From Paludibaculum fermentans (GTDB lineage: Bacteria > Acidobacteriota > Terriglobia > Bryobacterales > Bryobacteraceae): DNA of 64,000 nucleotides. Location: contig NZ_CP063849.1 of NCBI RefSeq assembly GCF_015277775.1, positions 5,967,501-6,031,500 of the forward strand, given 5' to 3'. Both the position numbers and the translations under genes were made by a program. Shown here one piece after another: positions 32,495 to 41,400 of this stretch. The first letter of the stretch is position 1, and each line of letters begins with the position of its first letter. The notes below the pieces were generated by a model. The model ran no database searches. It had not been told where the DNA came from and saw nothing but the letters and a program-made list of their open reading frames with translations.

Positions 32495-34162
32495 TCACCT
32501 ATTGAGGGGCGCATGGAAGCCGACCACGGTTTCCCCCTGCTCCCTGCTGATTTCCAGTTTGGCGACCGCTCCGTAGCGCAGGTGCAGGCGCTGGCGCACG
32601 TTGTCGAGGCCGACGCCCGCTCCGGCGCCGGTCGATTGGGAGAAGCCCGGACCTGTATCCTGCACGCAGACGCAGAGCATGCCGTCGTCGACGCGGGTGC
32701 GAATGCGAACCGTGCCGCCCTGCGGCAAGGGGGCAATGCCGTGCTTGACGGCGTTTTCCACCAGGGGTTGAACGCTGAGGACCGGGATGGGCGCGGTTTT
32801 GGTTTCGGGTGCGATGTCGAATTCGATCTTCAACTTGGGACCGAGGCGGAGACTCTCGATTTCGAGGTAGGCGCGAATGATTTCGAGTTCCTGCTCCAGG
32901 GCGATGGTCTGGCGGTCGCCGCGCAGGAAGTAGCGGAAGATGTCGGAGAGGTTGAGGACGGTGCGGCGGGCTCCGGCGGCCTCCTTGGGAATGATGCCGT
33001 AGAGGGTGTTGAGGGCGTTGAAGAGGAAGTGGGGGTGGATCTGGGCCTGCAGGGCGCGGAGTTCGGCCTGGGAGAGGAGGCGTTTCCGCTCGCTCTCCCG
33101 GTATTGCTCGAGGCGTTCGGCGGTCTGGGCTTCGAGGCGCGCGAGGATGGCGAGGTCTTCACTCAAATAGGGACGGCCTCCGGCGCGGCGGCCCGGACCT
33201 TCGGGAAGACGCTCCGCTTCCATGAACCGGGCAATTTCGCTCTGGGCCCATTCCTGATAGGACTGTTCTGATTCGATGGGTTCCTTGCGCAGGCGATCGA
33301 GGAGCTGATCGGGGTCGCCGCGGCGGAAGACGAGGCGGGTGAGCATGGCCTGGGCGGCTCCCCGGGCGGCGGAGAAGGCAATGAGGGCACCGCAGGTTCC
33401 GAGGACCATGAGGGCGATCTGGCGGACCGGCATCTGGTCGTAACGAACCCAGCCGGCGCGGTGCGCCACTTCGGCGGCGCCCCAGGTGAAGAGTCCGGCC
33501 AGCAGCATATTGGCCAGGAAGCGCAGAAAGGCGTCGAGCAGGAGGAAGCGGTAGTCCTGCATGAGGACGAACACGGCCAGGGGGATGCCGGCGTGGTGGA
33601 CGGCGAGTTCAGCGGGCCAGGCGTGCTCGGTTCCTTCGTTGTGAAAGTGGGCGAAGGAGAGCGCGAAGAGGAACAGCGCCATGGCGGGGATGGCGCGGCG
33701 GGCGGCGGGGGCGTTCCTGACGAGGAAGGCCGCACTGATAGCGGTGAGGACGGCGAAGCCGATGGCGGTGCCGGCCAGGGTGCGGCGGTGCATCTCGGTG
33801 ACGGGGATGGGGAACAATTGCTCACTGGCATGCAGAAGCATCGACACGCCGCTGAACACGTAGCCGGTCCAGGCAATGGGGCGCAGACGGCCATCGAGCA
33901 GGATGTCGAGCAGGAGCGCGGGTAGAAGGCTGAGGGAGCAGGTGGTGACGATCAACAGGAAAAAGGAATCGGTGAAAAGGAGAGCGAGGGAGCCGGCGTT
34001 CCAGATGAGCGCCATGGCGGCGGCGGCGAGGGAGAGGCGGCTGGTGCGCAGGCGCTGGCCAGCACGGTCGAGGGTAAGGAGGACGAAGAAGATGGCGAAG
34101 ATGAGGGTGCCGGCGGAGTAGCCGAGGAGGTTGGCGAGAAGGGGCTCGTGCGGCGTGTTCAT
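32495..34162 (-). CDS. Sensor histidine kinase, LytS/YehU type
   Basis: A 555-residue kinase. The N-terminal half (about 15-250) has seven or eight membrane helices and no known sensor fold. A short coiled coil leads to the His_kinase domain ALQAQIHPHFLFNALNTLYG and a HATPase with PLVENAVKHGI and DTGPGF. Start ATG 34162 overlaps the tsaC stop (ATGA); the frame open to 34693 is antisense of tsaC. The partner regulator follows with an overlapping or nearly overlapping start, making a tight two-component pair. Confidence 0.93.
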   Translation of the reverse strand: MNTPHEPLLANLLGYSAGTLIFAIFFVLLTLDRAGQRLRTSRLSLAAAAMALIWNAGSLALLFTDSFFLLIVTTCSLSLLPALLLDILLDGRLRPIAWTGYVFSGVSMLLHASEQLFPIPVTEMHRRTLAGTAIGFAVLTAISAAFLVRNAPAARRAIPAMALFLFALSFAHFHNEGTEHAWPAELAVHHAGIPLAVFVLMQDYRFLLLDAFLRFLANMLLAGLFTWGAAEVAHRAGWVRYDQMPVRQIALMVLGTCGALIAFSAARGAAQAMLTRLVFRRGDPDQLLDRLRKEPIESEQSYQEWAQSEIARFMEAERLPEGPGRRAGGRPYLSEDLAILARLEAQTAERLEQYRESERKRLLSQAELRALQAQIHPHFLFNALNTLYGIIPKEAAGARRTVLNLSDIFRYFLRGDRQTIALEQELEIIRAYLEIESLRLGPKLKIEFDIAPETKTAPIPVLSVQPLVENAVKHGIAPLPQGGTVRIRTRVDDGMLCVCVQDTGPGFSQSTGAGAGVGLDNVRQRLHLRYGAVAKLEISREQGETVVGFHAPLNR

Positions 34163-35070
34163 CGCTCTGGCGACGCGGCGCGGCGGAGGCGGTCGCGGAT
34201 GCCGGACCACGCGGAATCCAAAGGTACCTCTTCGACGGCCAGCCAGTCCAGCCCCTGTTCGTCGAGCTGGTGGAGTGTGGCGTAGAGAGCGGCTGCGTAT
34301 GCTTTGGGGTCGGCGGGCATGTTGACGCCGGGCTGGAGGTAGACTCCGCGGCCGGTTTTTGGAAGATCCCCCTGGCGCACGAGAAGTAGAGGGGTGCGGG
34401 GGCTGTAGTGGCGAGCGTGCAGGCCGGGGGCGGCGTGGGCTCCGGCTCCGGGGTCGGTGGCGAGATCGACGGGTCCGATGAGTTCTTCGATTTCGTCGCG
34501 GCCGATCATGCCGGGGCGAAGGAGGATGGGGCGGTCCGCGGCGAGGGAGAGAACGGTGGATTCGATGCCGACCGGGGTGGAGCCGCCGTCGAGCACCAGA
34601 TCGACTGAATCGCCGAGGCTTTTGCGAACGTGGGCGGCGGAGGTGGGCGAGAGGCTCATGAAGCGGTTGGCGCTGGGCGCGGCGATGGGGCAACCGCTGC
34701 GGCGGATGAGTTCGAGCGCGATGGGATGAGCCGGCATGCGGAGACCGACACTGGGGAGGCCGGCCGTGACCTCGTCAGGGATATCCGGAGTTTTTGGAAG
34801 GACGAGAGTGAGGGGGCCCGGCCAGTGGCGGGCGGTGAGGAGCGCGGCGGCCTCGGGCCAGGTGGTGCAGTAGCGGCGGGCCATCCCGGGTGAATCGACA
34901 TGGACGATGAGAGGGCTGGTGGAGGGGCGGCCTTTGGCGGCGAAGATGCGGCGGACGGCGGCGGGGTCGAGGGCATTGGCGCCGAGGCCGTAGACGGTTT
35001 CGGTGGGAAAGGCGACGAGGCGGCCGGCCCGGATGAGCGCGGCCGCCTGTTCCAACAGAGCTTCGTCCAT
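34159..35070 (-). CDS. L-threonylcarbamoyladenylate synthase (Sua5/YrdC type)
   Basis: A 303-residue enzyme that makes threonylcarbamoyl-AMP from threonine, bicarbonate and ATP for t6A37 of tRNA. The YrdC domain (about 1-205) shows FPTETVYGLGANA, KGRPSTSPLIVHV, RHWPGPLTLVL and APSANRFMSLSPT. A C-terminal Sua5 domain (about 220-303) distinguishes it from the short TsaC. It starts seven bases after the prfB stop on the same strand. Both act in translation, so co-transcription makes sense. Confidence 0.94.
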   Translation of the reverse strand: MDEALLEQAAALIRAGRLVAFPTETVYGLGANALDPAAVRRIFAAKGRPSTSPLIVHVDSPGMARRYCTTWPEAAALLTARHWPGPLTLVLPKTPDIPDEVTAGLPSVGLRMPAHPIALELIRRSGCPIAAPSANRFMSLSPTSAAHVRKSLGDSVDLVLDGGSTPVGIESTVLSLAADRPILLRPGMIGRDEIEELIGPVDLATDPGAGAHAAPGLHARHYSPRTPLLLVRQGDLPKTGRGVYLQPGVNMPADPKAYAAALYATLHQLDEQGLDWLAVEEVPLDSAWSGIRDRLRRAASPER

Positions 35071-35077
35071 GTGGCGG

Positions 35078-36215
35078 TTAGTCGGCGAGGTCGTCCTTGC
35101 TGGAGTCGCCGAAGGTCTTGCCGGTCTTCTTCCACACGAGGTAGGCGTGGATCATGTCTTCCATGTCGCCGTCGAGCAGGCGGTCGACATCGCCGACGGA
35201 GTAGCGCGAGCGGAGATCCTTCACCATGCGGTAGGGCGCGAGGACGTAGGAGCGGATCTGGCTGCCGAAATTGGCGTCGGCCTTGGAGTCTTCCAGCTTC
35301 TTTTCGGCGGCGCGGCGTTTATCCATCTCGTACTCGTAGAGACGGGCGCGGAGTTGCTTGAGAGCGGCAGCGCGGTTCTTATGCTGGCTGCGCTCGTTCT
35401 GACACTGGACAACGATCCCGGTAGGGATGTGGGTGAAGCGGACGGCGGATTCTGTCCTGTTGACGTGCTGGCCGCCGGCGCCGCTGGCGCGGAAGACGTC
35501 GATGCGAATGTCTTCGGTCTTGATGTCGATCTTGACGTCATCGTCAATCAGGGGAATGACGAAGACGCTGGCGAACGAGGTGTGGCGGCGGGCGTTGGCG
35601 TCGAAGGGGGAGATGCGGACGAGACGGTGGACGCCGATCTCACTTTGCAGGAGACCGAAGCAGTTGTCGCCGTCGATTTCGACGGTGGCGGATTTGATGC
35701 CGGCGCCTTCCCCTTCCAGGCGGTCGGTCACCGCGGCGGAGAAGCCGTTGCGTTCTGCCCAGCGGAGGTACATGCGGAGGAGCATCTCCGCCCAGTCCTG
35801 GCTTTCGGTACCGCCCGCGCCGGGATGGATGGTGACGATGGCGCCGCAATGGTCGTTCTCGCCCGAGAGCAACATATTGGTCTCGAGGTGGTCAACGAGT
35901 TTGCGGAGCTTGTCGAATTCGCGGGCCAGTTCGGCTCCGACGTCTTCGCCTTCGCGGCCAAGTTCAAAAAGGGTATCGATGTCGCTGACGAGGGTGGTGA
36001 CGGAGCGGTCCTGATGGACAAAGGCCTCGAGGCGTTTGCGCTCCTGCATCACCTTCTGGCTGGCTTCCTGGTTGTTCCAGAAGCCGGGATCGGCGATGGT
36101 TTCTTCTATGACGGCCAGTTGTTTGTTTTTTGAGGGAATGTCAAAGATAGCTCCGCACAGCTTCCGATTGCTGGCGGAGCGCAAGGTATTCCCGCTCGAG
36201 TTCGACGAGGGTCAT
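35078..36215 (-). CDS. prfB: Peptide chain release factor 2 with programmed +1 frameshift
   Basis: RF2 recognises UGA and UAA stops. The first frame starts at ATG 36215 (MTLVELEREYLALRQQ) and hits an in-frame TGA at 36143-36141 after 24 codons, in the classical slippery context TATCTTTGAC. A +1 shift at CTT joins it to the frame running from Asp (36142) to the stop at 35078, giving about 378 residues. GGAG a few bases upstream of the slip site can act as the stimulatory internal Shine-Dalgarno. The SPF anticodon motif (ISPFDANARRHTSF) and GAGGQHVN are present. Scarce RF2 favours the shift, so the gene regulates itself. Confidence 0.95.
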
Positions 36216-36300
36216 ATTCTCTATCCTACCAACGCCGGACGGATTTCCCATTCGCCGGGCAAGTTGTGTAGACTTGTGGGGTTTGGAGAAGGATTAGGAC

Positions 36301-37041
36301 TTGCGTACTGTTCTTTACGGTCTGATCCTTGTGCTGCTGCCAGTGTTGCTGACACTGGGCGGCTCCGCGCTGGGTGCGACAGGCAAAAAAGCGGCTTCGA
36401 AAGGCAAGCGGGCTACGGCCAAGCCGGCCATATCCAAGCGCGGGCATACGACCCACAGGCGTGCGGTGAGCCGCAAAGGAACTGCAAAGAGCGCGGTGCG
36501 GAACATGGGTCCGCTGCTCGAGCCTGTCAGTGTGATGCCGAACGGGCTGACCGGGTTGCCGATTCTTTCGCTGAATGTTCCGACGTATCCCCCACCCCCA
36601 CCGATTCCAGGGACCTGTGCAAACTGCACGAAGCCGCTGCTGGCCACTGCGTATTCGCTGATTGGTACACCTTACCGTTGGGGCGGGAGCAGCCCTTCTT
36701 ACGGATTCGATTGCAGCGGGTTCGTGCGGTATGTTTACCAGTCCAACTTCTCCCTGGCGCTGCCGACTTCGGCCCCGGCTCAGTTCCACGTGGGCGTTCC
36801 GGTCCAGAAGGAAGAGCTGCTGCCGGGTGACCTGGTGTTTTTCCATCACCGGCGGAGGGGCTGGCACGTAGGGATGTACGTCGGCGGCGGGTCGTTTATC
36901 CACGCACCGAACCGGCGCAAGACGGTGATGGTGACTCCGCTGTCAGACCCTTATTTCAGTGTGACTTACGTTGGGGCGAGACGGATTCCGCTGGCGGACC
37001 TGGAAGCGGTGGGCAGCATGGATGTGGAGACGAGCAACTAG
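36301..37041 (+). CDS. NlpC/P60 (C40) family cell wall endopeptidase
   Basis: A 246-residue exported hydrolase. It has an N-terminal signal (TTG start at 36301), a Lys/Arg- and Thr-rich linker (about 28-75), a Pro-rich stretch, and an NlpC/P60 domain from about 115. The catalytic Cys is in GFDCSGFVRYVY, and the His in GWHVGMYVGGG. Such enzymes cut the peptide stems of peptidoglycan, usually after D-Glu or mDAP. It is divergent from prfB by about 85 bases. Confidence 0.9.
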   Translation: MRTVLYGLILVLLPVLLTLGGSALGATGKKAASKGKRATAKPAISKRGHTTHRRAVSRKGTAKSAVRNMGPLLEPVSVMPNGLTGLPILSLNVPTYPPPPPIPGTCANCTKPLLATAYSLIGTPYRWGGSSPSYGFDCSGFVRYVYQSNFSLALPTSAPAQFHVGVPVQKEELLPGDLVFFHHRRRGWHVGMYVGGGSFIHAPNRRKTVMVTPLSDPYFSVTYVGARRIPLADLEAVGSMDVETSN

Positions 37042-37043
37042 GC

Positions 37044-37433
37044 TCAGACCACTCGCAGGCCGAGGTGCTTCGAGAAGGGCTCGAAGTCACGATCGTTGTG
37101 CAGAAGCTCGTAGCCGCTTTCGATACAGCGAGTCGCAATTACCGTGTCGATCGTCTTGCGCACCGTGATTCCCAGATTCCGCAAGGCCCGGAAGTTCCTG
37201 GCCGCCTGAAGAGCGACCGCCTGACCACCTAGTTCCACGACCTCCAACGAGGTGAGCAGCTTGCTGGCCTGCTGAAAATCCCGCTCGTCTGAGAACCCCT
37301 GCAGCACTTCCGTGAGAATCAAATCGCCGACTGCGAGCGGTTCCTGGCCGAGGAGGTCGTCCAGTTTTTCAGTTTGCGGCGTATCAACACCATTGAAGTA
37401 GTCGATCCAGACGCTGGAATCCACGAGGATCAA
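37044..37433 (-). CDS. vapC: VapC family PIN-domain toxin
   Basis: A 129-residue PIN ribonuclease. The acidic quartet is visible: Asp5 (VDSSVWID), Glu42 (LTEVLQGF), Asp96 (TIDTVIA) and Asp114/116 (HNDRDFEPF). These bind Mg2+/Mn2+ and cleave tRNA or rRNA in VapC toxins. The start overlaps the vapB stop by four bases (ATGA). Unlike its neighbours, which sit on a G-rich plus strand, this pair lies in a C-rich patch, suggesting later insertion. Confidence 0.94.
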   Translation of the reverse strand: MILVDSSVWIDYFNGVDTPQTEKLDDLLGQEPLAVGDLILTEVLQGFSDERDFQQASKLLTSLEVVELGGQAVALQAARNFRALRNLGITVRKTIDTVIATRCIESGYELLHNDRDFEPFSKHLGLRVV

Positions 37434-37624
37434 CGAGTGGTCCTCATTGCTTCCAAATCACCCTGCCAGTTCAGCTTTCCTCGAAACTTGCGAATCTCGG
37501 CCTGCCGGCTGAGGCGCAGCAGCGTCCGAAGCCCTTGCTCGACCGCCTCGCGTTTGGTCTTCAGACCAGTAGCACGCAGCGTCTCGCGCATGAGCTGGTC
37601 ATCAATGACGATGTTCGTCCGCAT
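37430..37624 (-). CDS. vapB: VapB family antitoxin
   Basis: A 64-residue ribbon-helix-helix antitoxin (DUF2191 type): MRTNIVIDDQLMRETLRATG for the DNA-binding strand and helix, then TKREAVEQGLRTLLRL, and an acidic/hydrophobic C-terminal tail that would wrap VapC. ATG 37624 is chosen; a TTG one codon before is less likely. It binds and represses its own promoter together with VapC. Confidence 0.93.
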   Translation of the reverse strand: MRTNIVIDDQLMRETLRATGLKTKREAVEQGLRTLLRLSRQAEIRKFRGKLNWQGDLEAMRTTR

Positions 37625-37672
37625 CAATGTGTATCCTTACAAAATATCATACACACAATTGCGGAGAGGATT

Positions 37673-38272
37673 TCAGTCCGGCAATTCCAGCAGGTAGCCC
37701 TGTTTGCCTACATTCCGGGCCCGGGTGGCACCGAGGGTGACTTCCCGGCCGGCGGCTTCGTGGATGTGGCCGCAGAAGAACCAGGCGGGCTGGACCTGGT
37801 CGATGAAATCGCGAACGGATTGGCTGCCGAAGTGGCGGCCGGGAGCGGCCTCGTCCAATTCCGTTCCCAGGGGCGGGCAGTGGCAGATGAGGATCTCGGG
37901 GTGGGGGTCGGCTAGCGGCGCGAGGCGCTGAGCCATTTCGGCTTCCGAATATTCTCCGGGGGTGTTGAATGGAGTAGGGCTGGAGTGACCGAGGCCTGCT
38001 ACCGTATGACAGCCTGCCTGGAGGTGCTTGCCGTGCAGTGGGTTGAGGCCAAATTCCTGACAGAAGGCGTCGATCTGAGCGGCGTTTTCGTGGTTGCCCG
38101 GAAGGACGTGGACTTTGGGGGCTTTCGTTTGAAGGATGGGGCCTACGGAGTCCAATCCTCGCGCCCAGTTGACCATGTCGCCGGCGGCGACGTAGTAGTC
38201 GGCCTCCCTCTCCATGAGACGGCGGAGGGCGGCGAGGTCGTGGTGAATGTCGGAGAAAACAAGAAGTTTCAT
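37673..38272 (-). CDS. Calcineurin-like metallophosphoesterase
   Basis: A 199-residue two-metal phosphoesterase. Motifs in order: FSDIHHD (metals 1), AAGDMVNWARG (bridging Asp), LPGNHEN (Asn/His), ICHCPPLGT and CGHIHE. Start ATG 38272 places FSDIH at residue 6, as usual; the frame to 38410 is not needed. Substrate is unknown: relatives act on phosphodiesters, nucleotides or phosphoproteins. It is divergent from the large dehydrogenase gene by about 140 bases. Confidence 0.9.
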   Translation of the reverse strand: MKLLVFSDIHHDLAALRRLMEREADYYVAAGDMVNWARGLDSVGPILQTKAPKVHVLPGNHENAAQIDAFCQEFGLNPLHGKHLQAGCHTVAGLGHSSPTPFNTPGEYSEAEMAQRLAPLADPHPEILICHCPPLGTELDEAAPGRHFGSQSVRDFIDQVQPAWFFCGHIHEAAGREVTLGATRARNVGKQGYLLELPD

Positions 38273-38413
38273 GCCCTTTGGTAGACATTGTACGCGGAAG
38301 GAAGCCGGGTGCTTCCAGGAACCCGGGAGGGGGGTCCGCGCATCTGTGAAAAAGGGAGCTATCCTGAAAGCAAGACTGGGCCCAGTCTGGGCGTACCCCG
38401 CCGTAACCACACC

Positions 38414-41400
38414 ATGTCCTCAGAACCGCGACAGCGCATCACGATCAACTCTTGGCTGGAAGAAGAGCTGTATCAAGACTTTGTTAACAACAGCAGCAAC
38501 GTAGACGAGAGCTGGAAAGAGAAGTTTGAGGCGGAGCCGGCCGAGGAGGCTGACGAGCCCGCGGCCACGACGGCAGTTGTTGCCGCGCCGCCTCCCACTG
38601 AGACTCCAGCCCCGACGCCTGCTCCGCCGCAGACAGTGCAAGTGCGGCCGGTGGCTCCGGCTGTTCCCCCGGTAGCGCTGAGCCCCGCCGACCAGTTGGT
38701 GCCCCTGAAGGGCGCGCCGATGCGGATCGCGGAGAACATGACGCTGAGCCTGACGGTGCCGACGGCGACGTCGCAGCGGACGATCCCGGTGAAGGTGATC
38801 GACGAGAACCGGCGGCTGCTGAACCACTGGCGGGACCTGCACGGCAAGAGCAAGATCAGCTACACGCACCTGATCGCGTGGGCGATGGTGAAGGCGATCC
38901 AGAAGGTCCCGGCCATCAATGATGCCTATGCGGAGATCGACGGGCAGGCTCATCGCGTGGTGCGGCCGGAGATCAACATCGGGATCGCGGTAGACGTGGC
39001 GGGCAAGGACGGCCACCGGTCGCTGGTGGTGCCGAGCATCAAGAACGCCGGGGCGAAGGGGTTCTACGAATTCCTGACCGCATTCGACGAGATTGTGGCG
39101 AAGTCGCGGACCGGCAAGCTGACGGTGGACGACTTCAAGGGCACGACGGTATCGCTGACGAATCCCGGGACGGTCGGGACGCTGGGCAGTGTGCCGCGGC
39201 TGATGCCGGGCCAGGGCGCGATTGTCGCCACCGGCAGCATCGATTTTCCGGCCGAGTTCCAGGGTGTCAGCGAAGAGCTGCGGGCGACTTTGGGCGTGTG
39301 CAAGGTGATGACGATGTCGTGCACGTACGACCATCGCATCATTCAGGGCGCCGAGTCCGGCCAGTTCCTGGGCAAGCTGCAGTCGCTGCTTGAGGGCAGC
39401 GAAGGCTTCTACGACGAGATTTTTGAACAGACCCGGATGCCCTACCAGCCGTTCCGCTGGCAGGTGGACCGGAAGGCGGCGAGTTCGGCATTCCGTGACG
39501 AAAAGCGGATGGAGGAGATCGCCAAGCAGGCGGCGGTGTTGCAATTGATCAATGCCTACCGCGTGCGCGGGCACCTGATCGCCGACCTGAATCCGCTGGG
39601 CGTGCAGCCGAACTATCACCCGGAGCTGGATCCCACCACCTACGGGCTGAGCATCTGGGATTTCGACCGCGAGTTCATCATCGGCAACCTTGCGACCAGC
39701 GGGAAGCAGACCATAGCCACGCTGCGTACGATTCTGGAGACGCTGCGGCAGACCTACTGCGGGCGGCTGGGCTGCGAGTACATGCACATCCAGCATCCGG
39801 AAGAGAAGCGCTGGCTGCAGGAGCGGATGGAACCGCAGGCCAACAACTGGCCGCTGGAAGAGACTGCGAAGCGCCGGGTGCTGCTGAAGCTGCTGCAGGC
39901 GGAGAGCTTCGAGAACTTCCTGCATACGCGGTTTGTGGGCCAGAAGCGGTTTTCGCTGGAAGGCGGCGAGAGCGCGATGGTGGTGCTGGACGAGTGCCTG
40001 GACCGCGGCGCGGACAGCGGCGTCCAGGAGGTCGTCGTCGGCATGGCACACCGCGGGCGGTTGACGGTGCTGTCGAACCTGATTGGCAAGTCGATGTCGC
40101 AGGTGTTCGGCGAGTTTGAAGGCAACGTGGATCCGGAAGCGACCCAGGGCTCGGGCGACGTGAAGTACCACCTGGGCGCGAGCGGGATCCAGAGGACGGC
40201 TTCCGGCAAGGAGATCAAGGTCTCGCTGGCGCCGAATCCGAGCCACCTGGAAGCAGTGGATCCGGTGGTGGAAGGCATCGTCCGCGCAAAGCAGACGTGG
40301 ATGGGCGACGTGAAGCGCGAGAAGGTTCTGCCGATCCTGGTGCACGGTGACGCGGCTTTTGCGGGCCAGGGCGTGGTGGTGGAGACGCTCAACATGTCGC
40401 AGTTGAACGGCTACCGGACGGGCGGCACGATCCACCTGGTGATCAACAACCAGATCGGGTTCACGTCAACGCCGGACGAGAGCCGGTCGTCGACCTACTG
40501 TACGGACGTGGCACGGACGGTGCAGGCCCCCATCCTGCATGTGAACGGCGACGATCCGGAAGCGTGTGTGCGGGCGACTCAGGTTGCGATCGACTACCGG
40601 ATGCGGTTCAAGAAGGATGTCGTCATCGACATGATCTGCTACCGCCGGTATGGACATAACGAGGCGGACGATCCGAGCTACACGCAGCCGTTGATGTACA
40701 AGATCATCAAGGCGAAGAAGCCGATTGGGACGCAGTACTCCGAGCGGCTGACGAAGGAAGGGTCGGTCACGAAGGATGCGGTGGAGCGGATCCGCCGGCA
40801 GATCCAGGATGCCTTGAATGCGGCGCACGAAGAGGCGCAGTCGAAGGGCGAGAAGTGGGAACTGCAGGAAGTGACCACCTTCGAAGAGACCACGGTTCCT
40901 TTGGTTTGCCCACGGACGGCGGTGGATGAGGGTTTGATTGCGCGCGTCGTGGAAGGCATGACCACCTTCCCGGACACCTTCACGCTGCATCCGAAGCTGA
41001 AGGGGTTCATCGAGAAGCGCAAAGAGATCCTGAAGGGCGGTACGGCGGACTGGGCGACGGGCGAGGCCCTGGCGTTCGGTACCCTGGCGCTGGAAGGGAC
41101 TCCGGTGCGGTTGAGCGGACAGGACAGCGGCCGCGGCACGTTCTCGCAACGCCATCTGGAGTATTTCGACTACAACACCGGCCAGGTGCACACGCCGCTG
41201 ATGCACATCGATCCGCAGCAGGCGCGGTTTGAGGTGTTCGACAGCTCTCTGTCGGAATACGGCGTGATGGGCTTCGAGTTCGGCTATTCGCTGGGCGACC
41301 CGCTGACGCTGACCCTGTGGGAAGCGCAGTTCGGCGATTTCGCGAATGGCGCGCAGATCATGATCGACCAGTTCGTGTCGTCGTGCGAAGCGAAGTGGGG

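Noticed and set aside
36784-36799. Possible fifth parS site (GTTCCACGTGG) in the NlpC/P60 gene
   Set aside because: Only 11 bases match and the right half of the palindrome is absent; it is explained by coding sequence.
38420-40435. 671-codon minus-strand frame opposite the 2-oxoglutarate dehydrogenase
   Set aside because: Antisense shadow rich in His/Arg/Leu without any recognisable domain.
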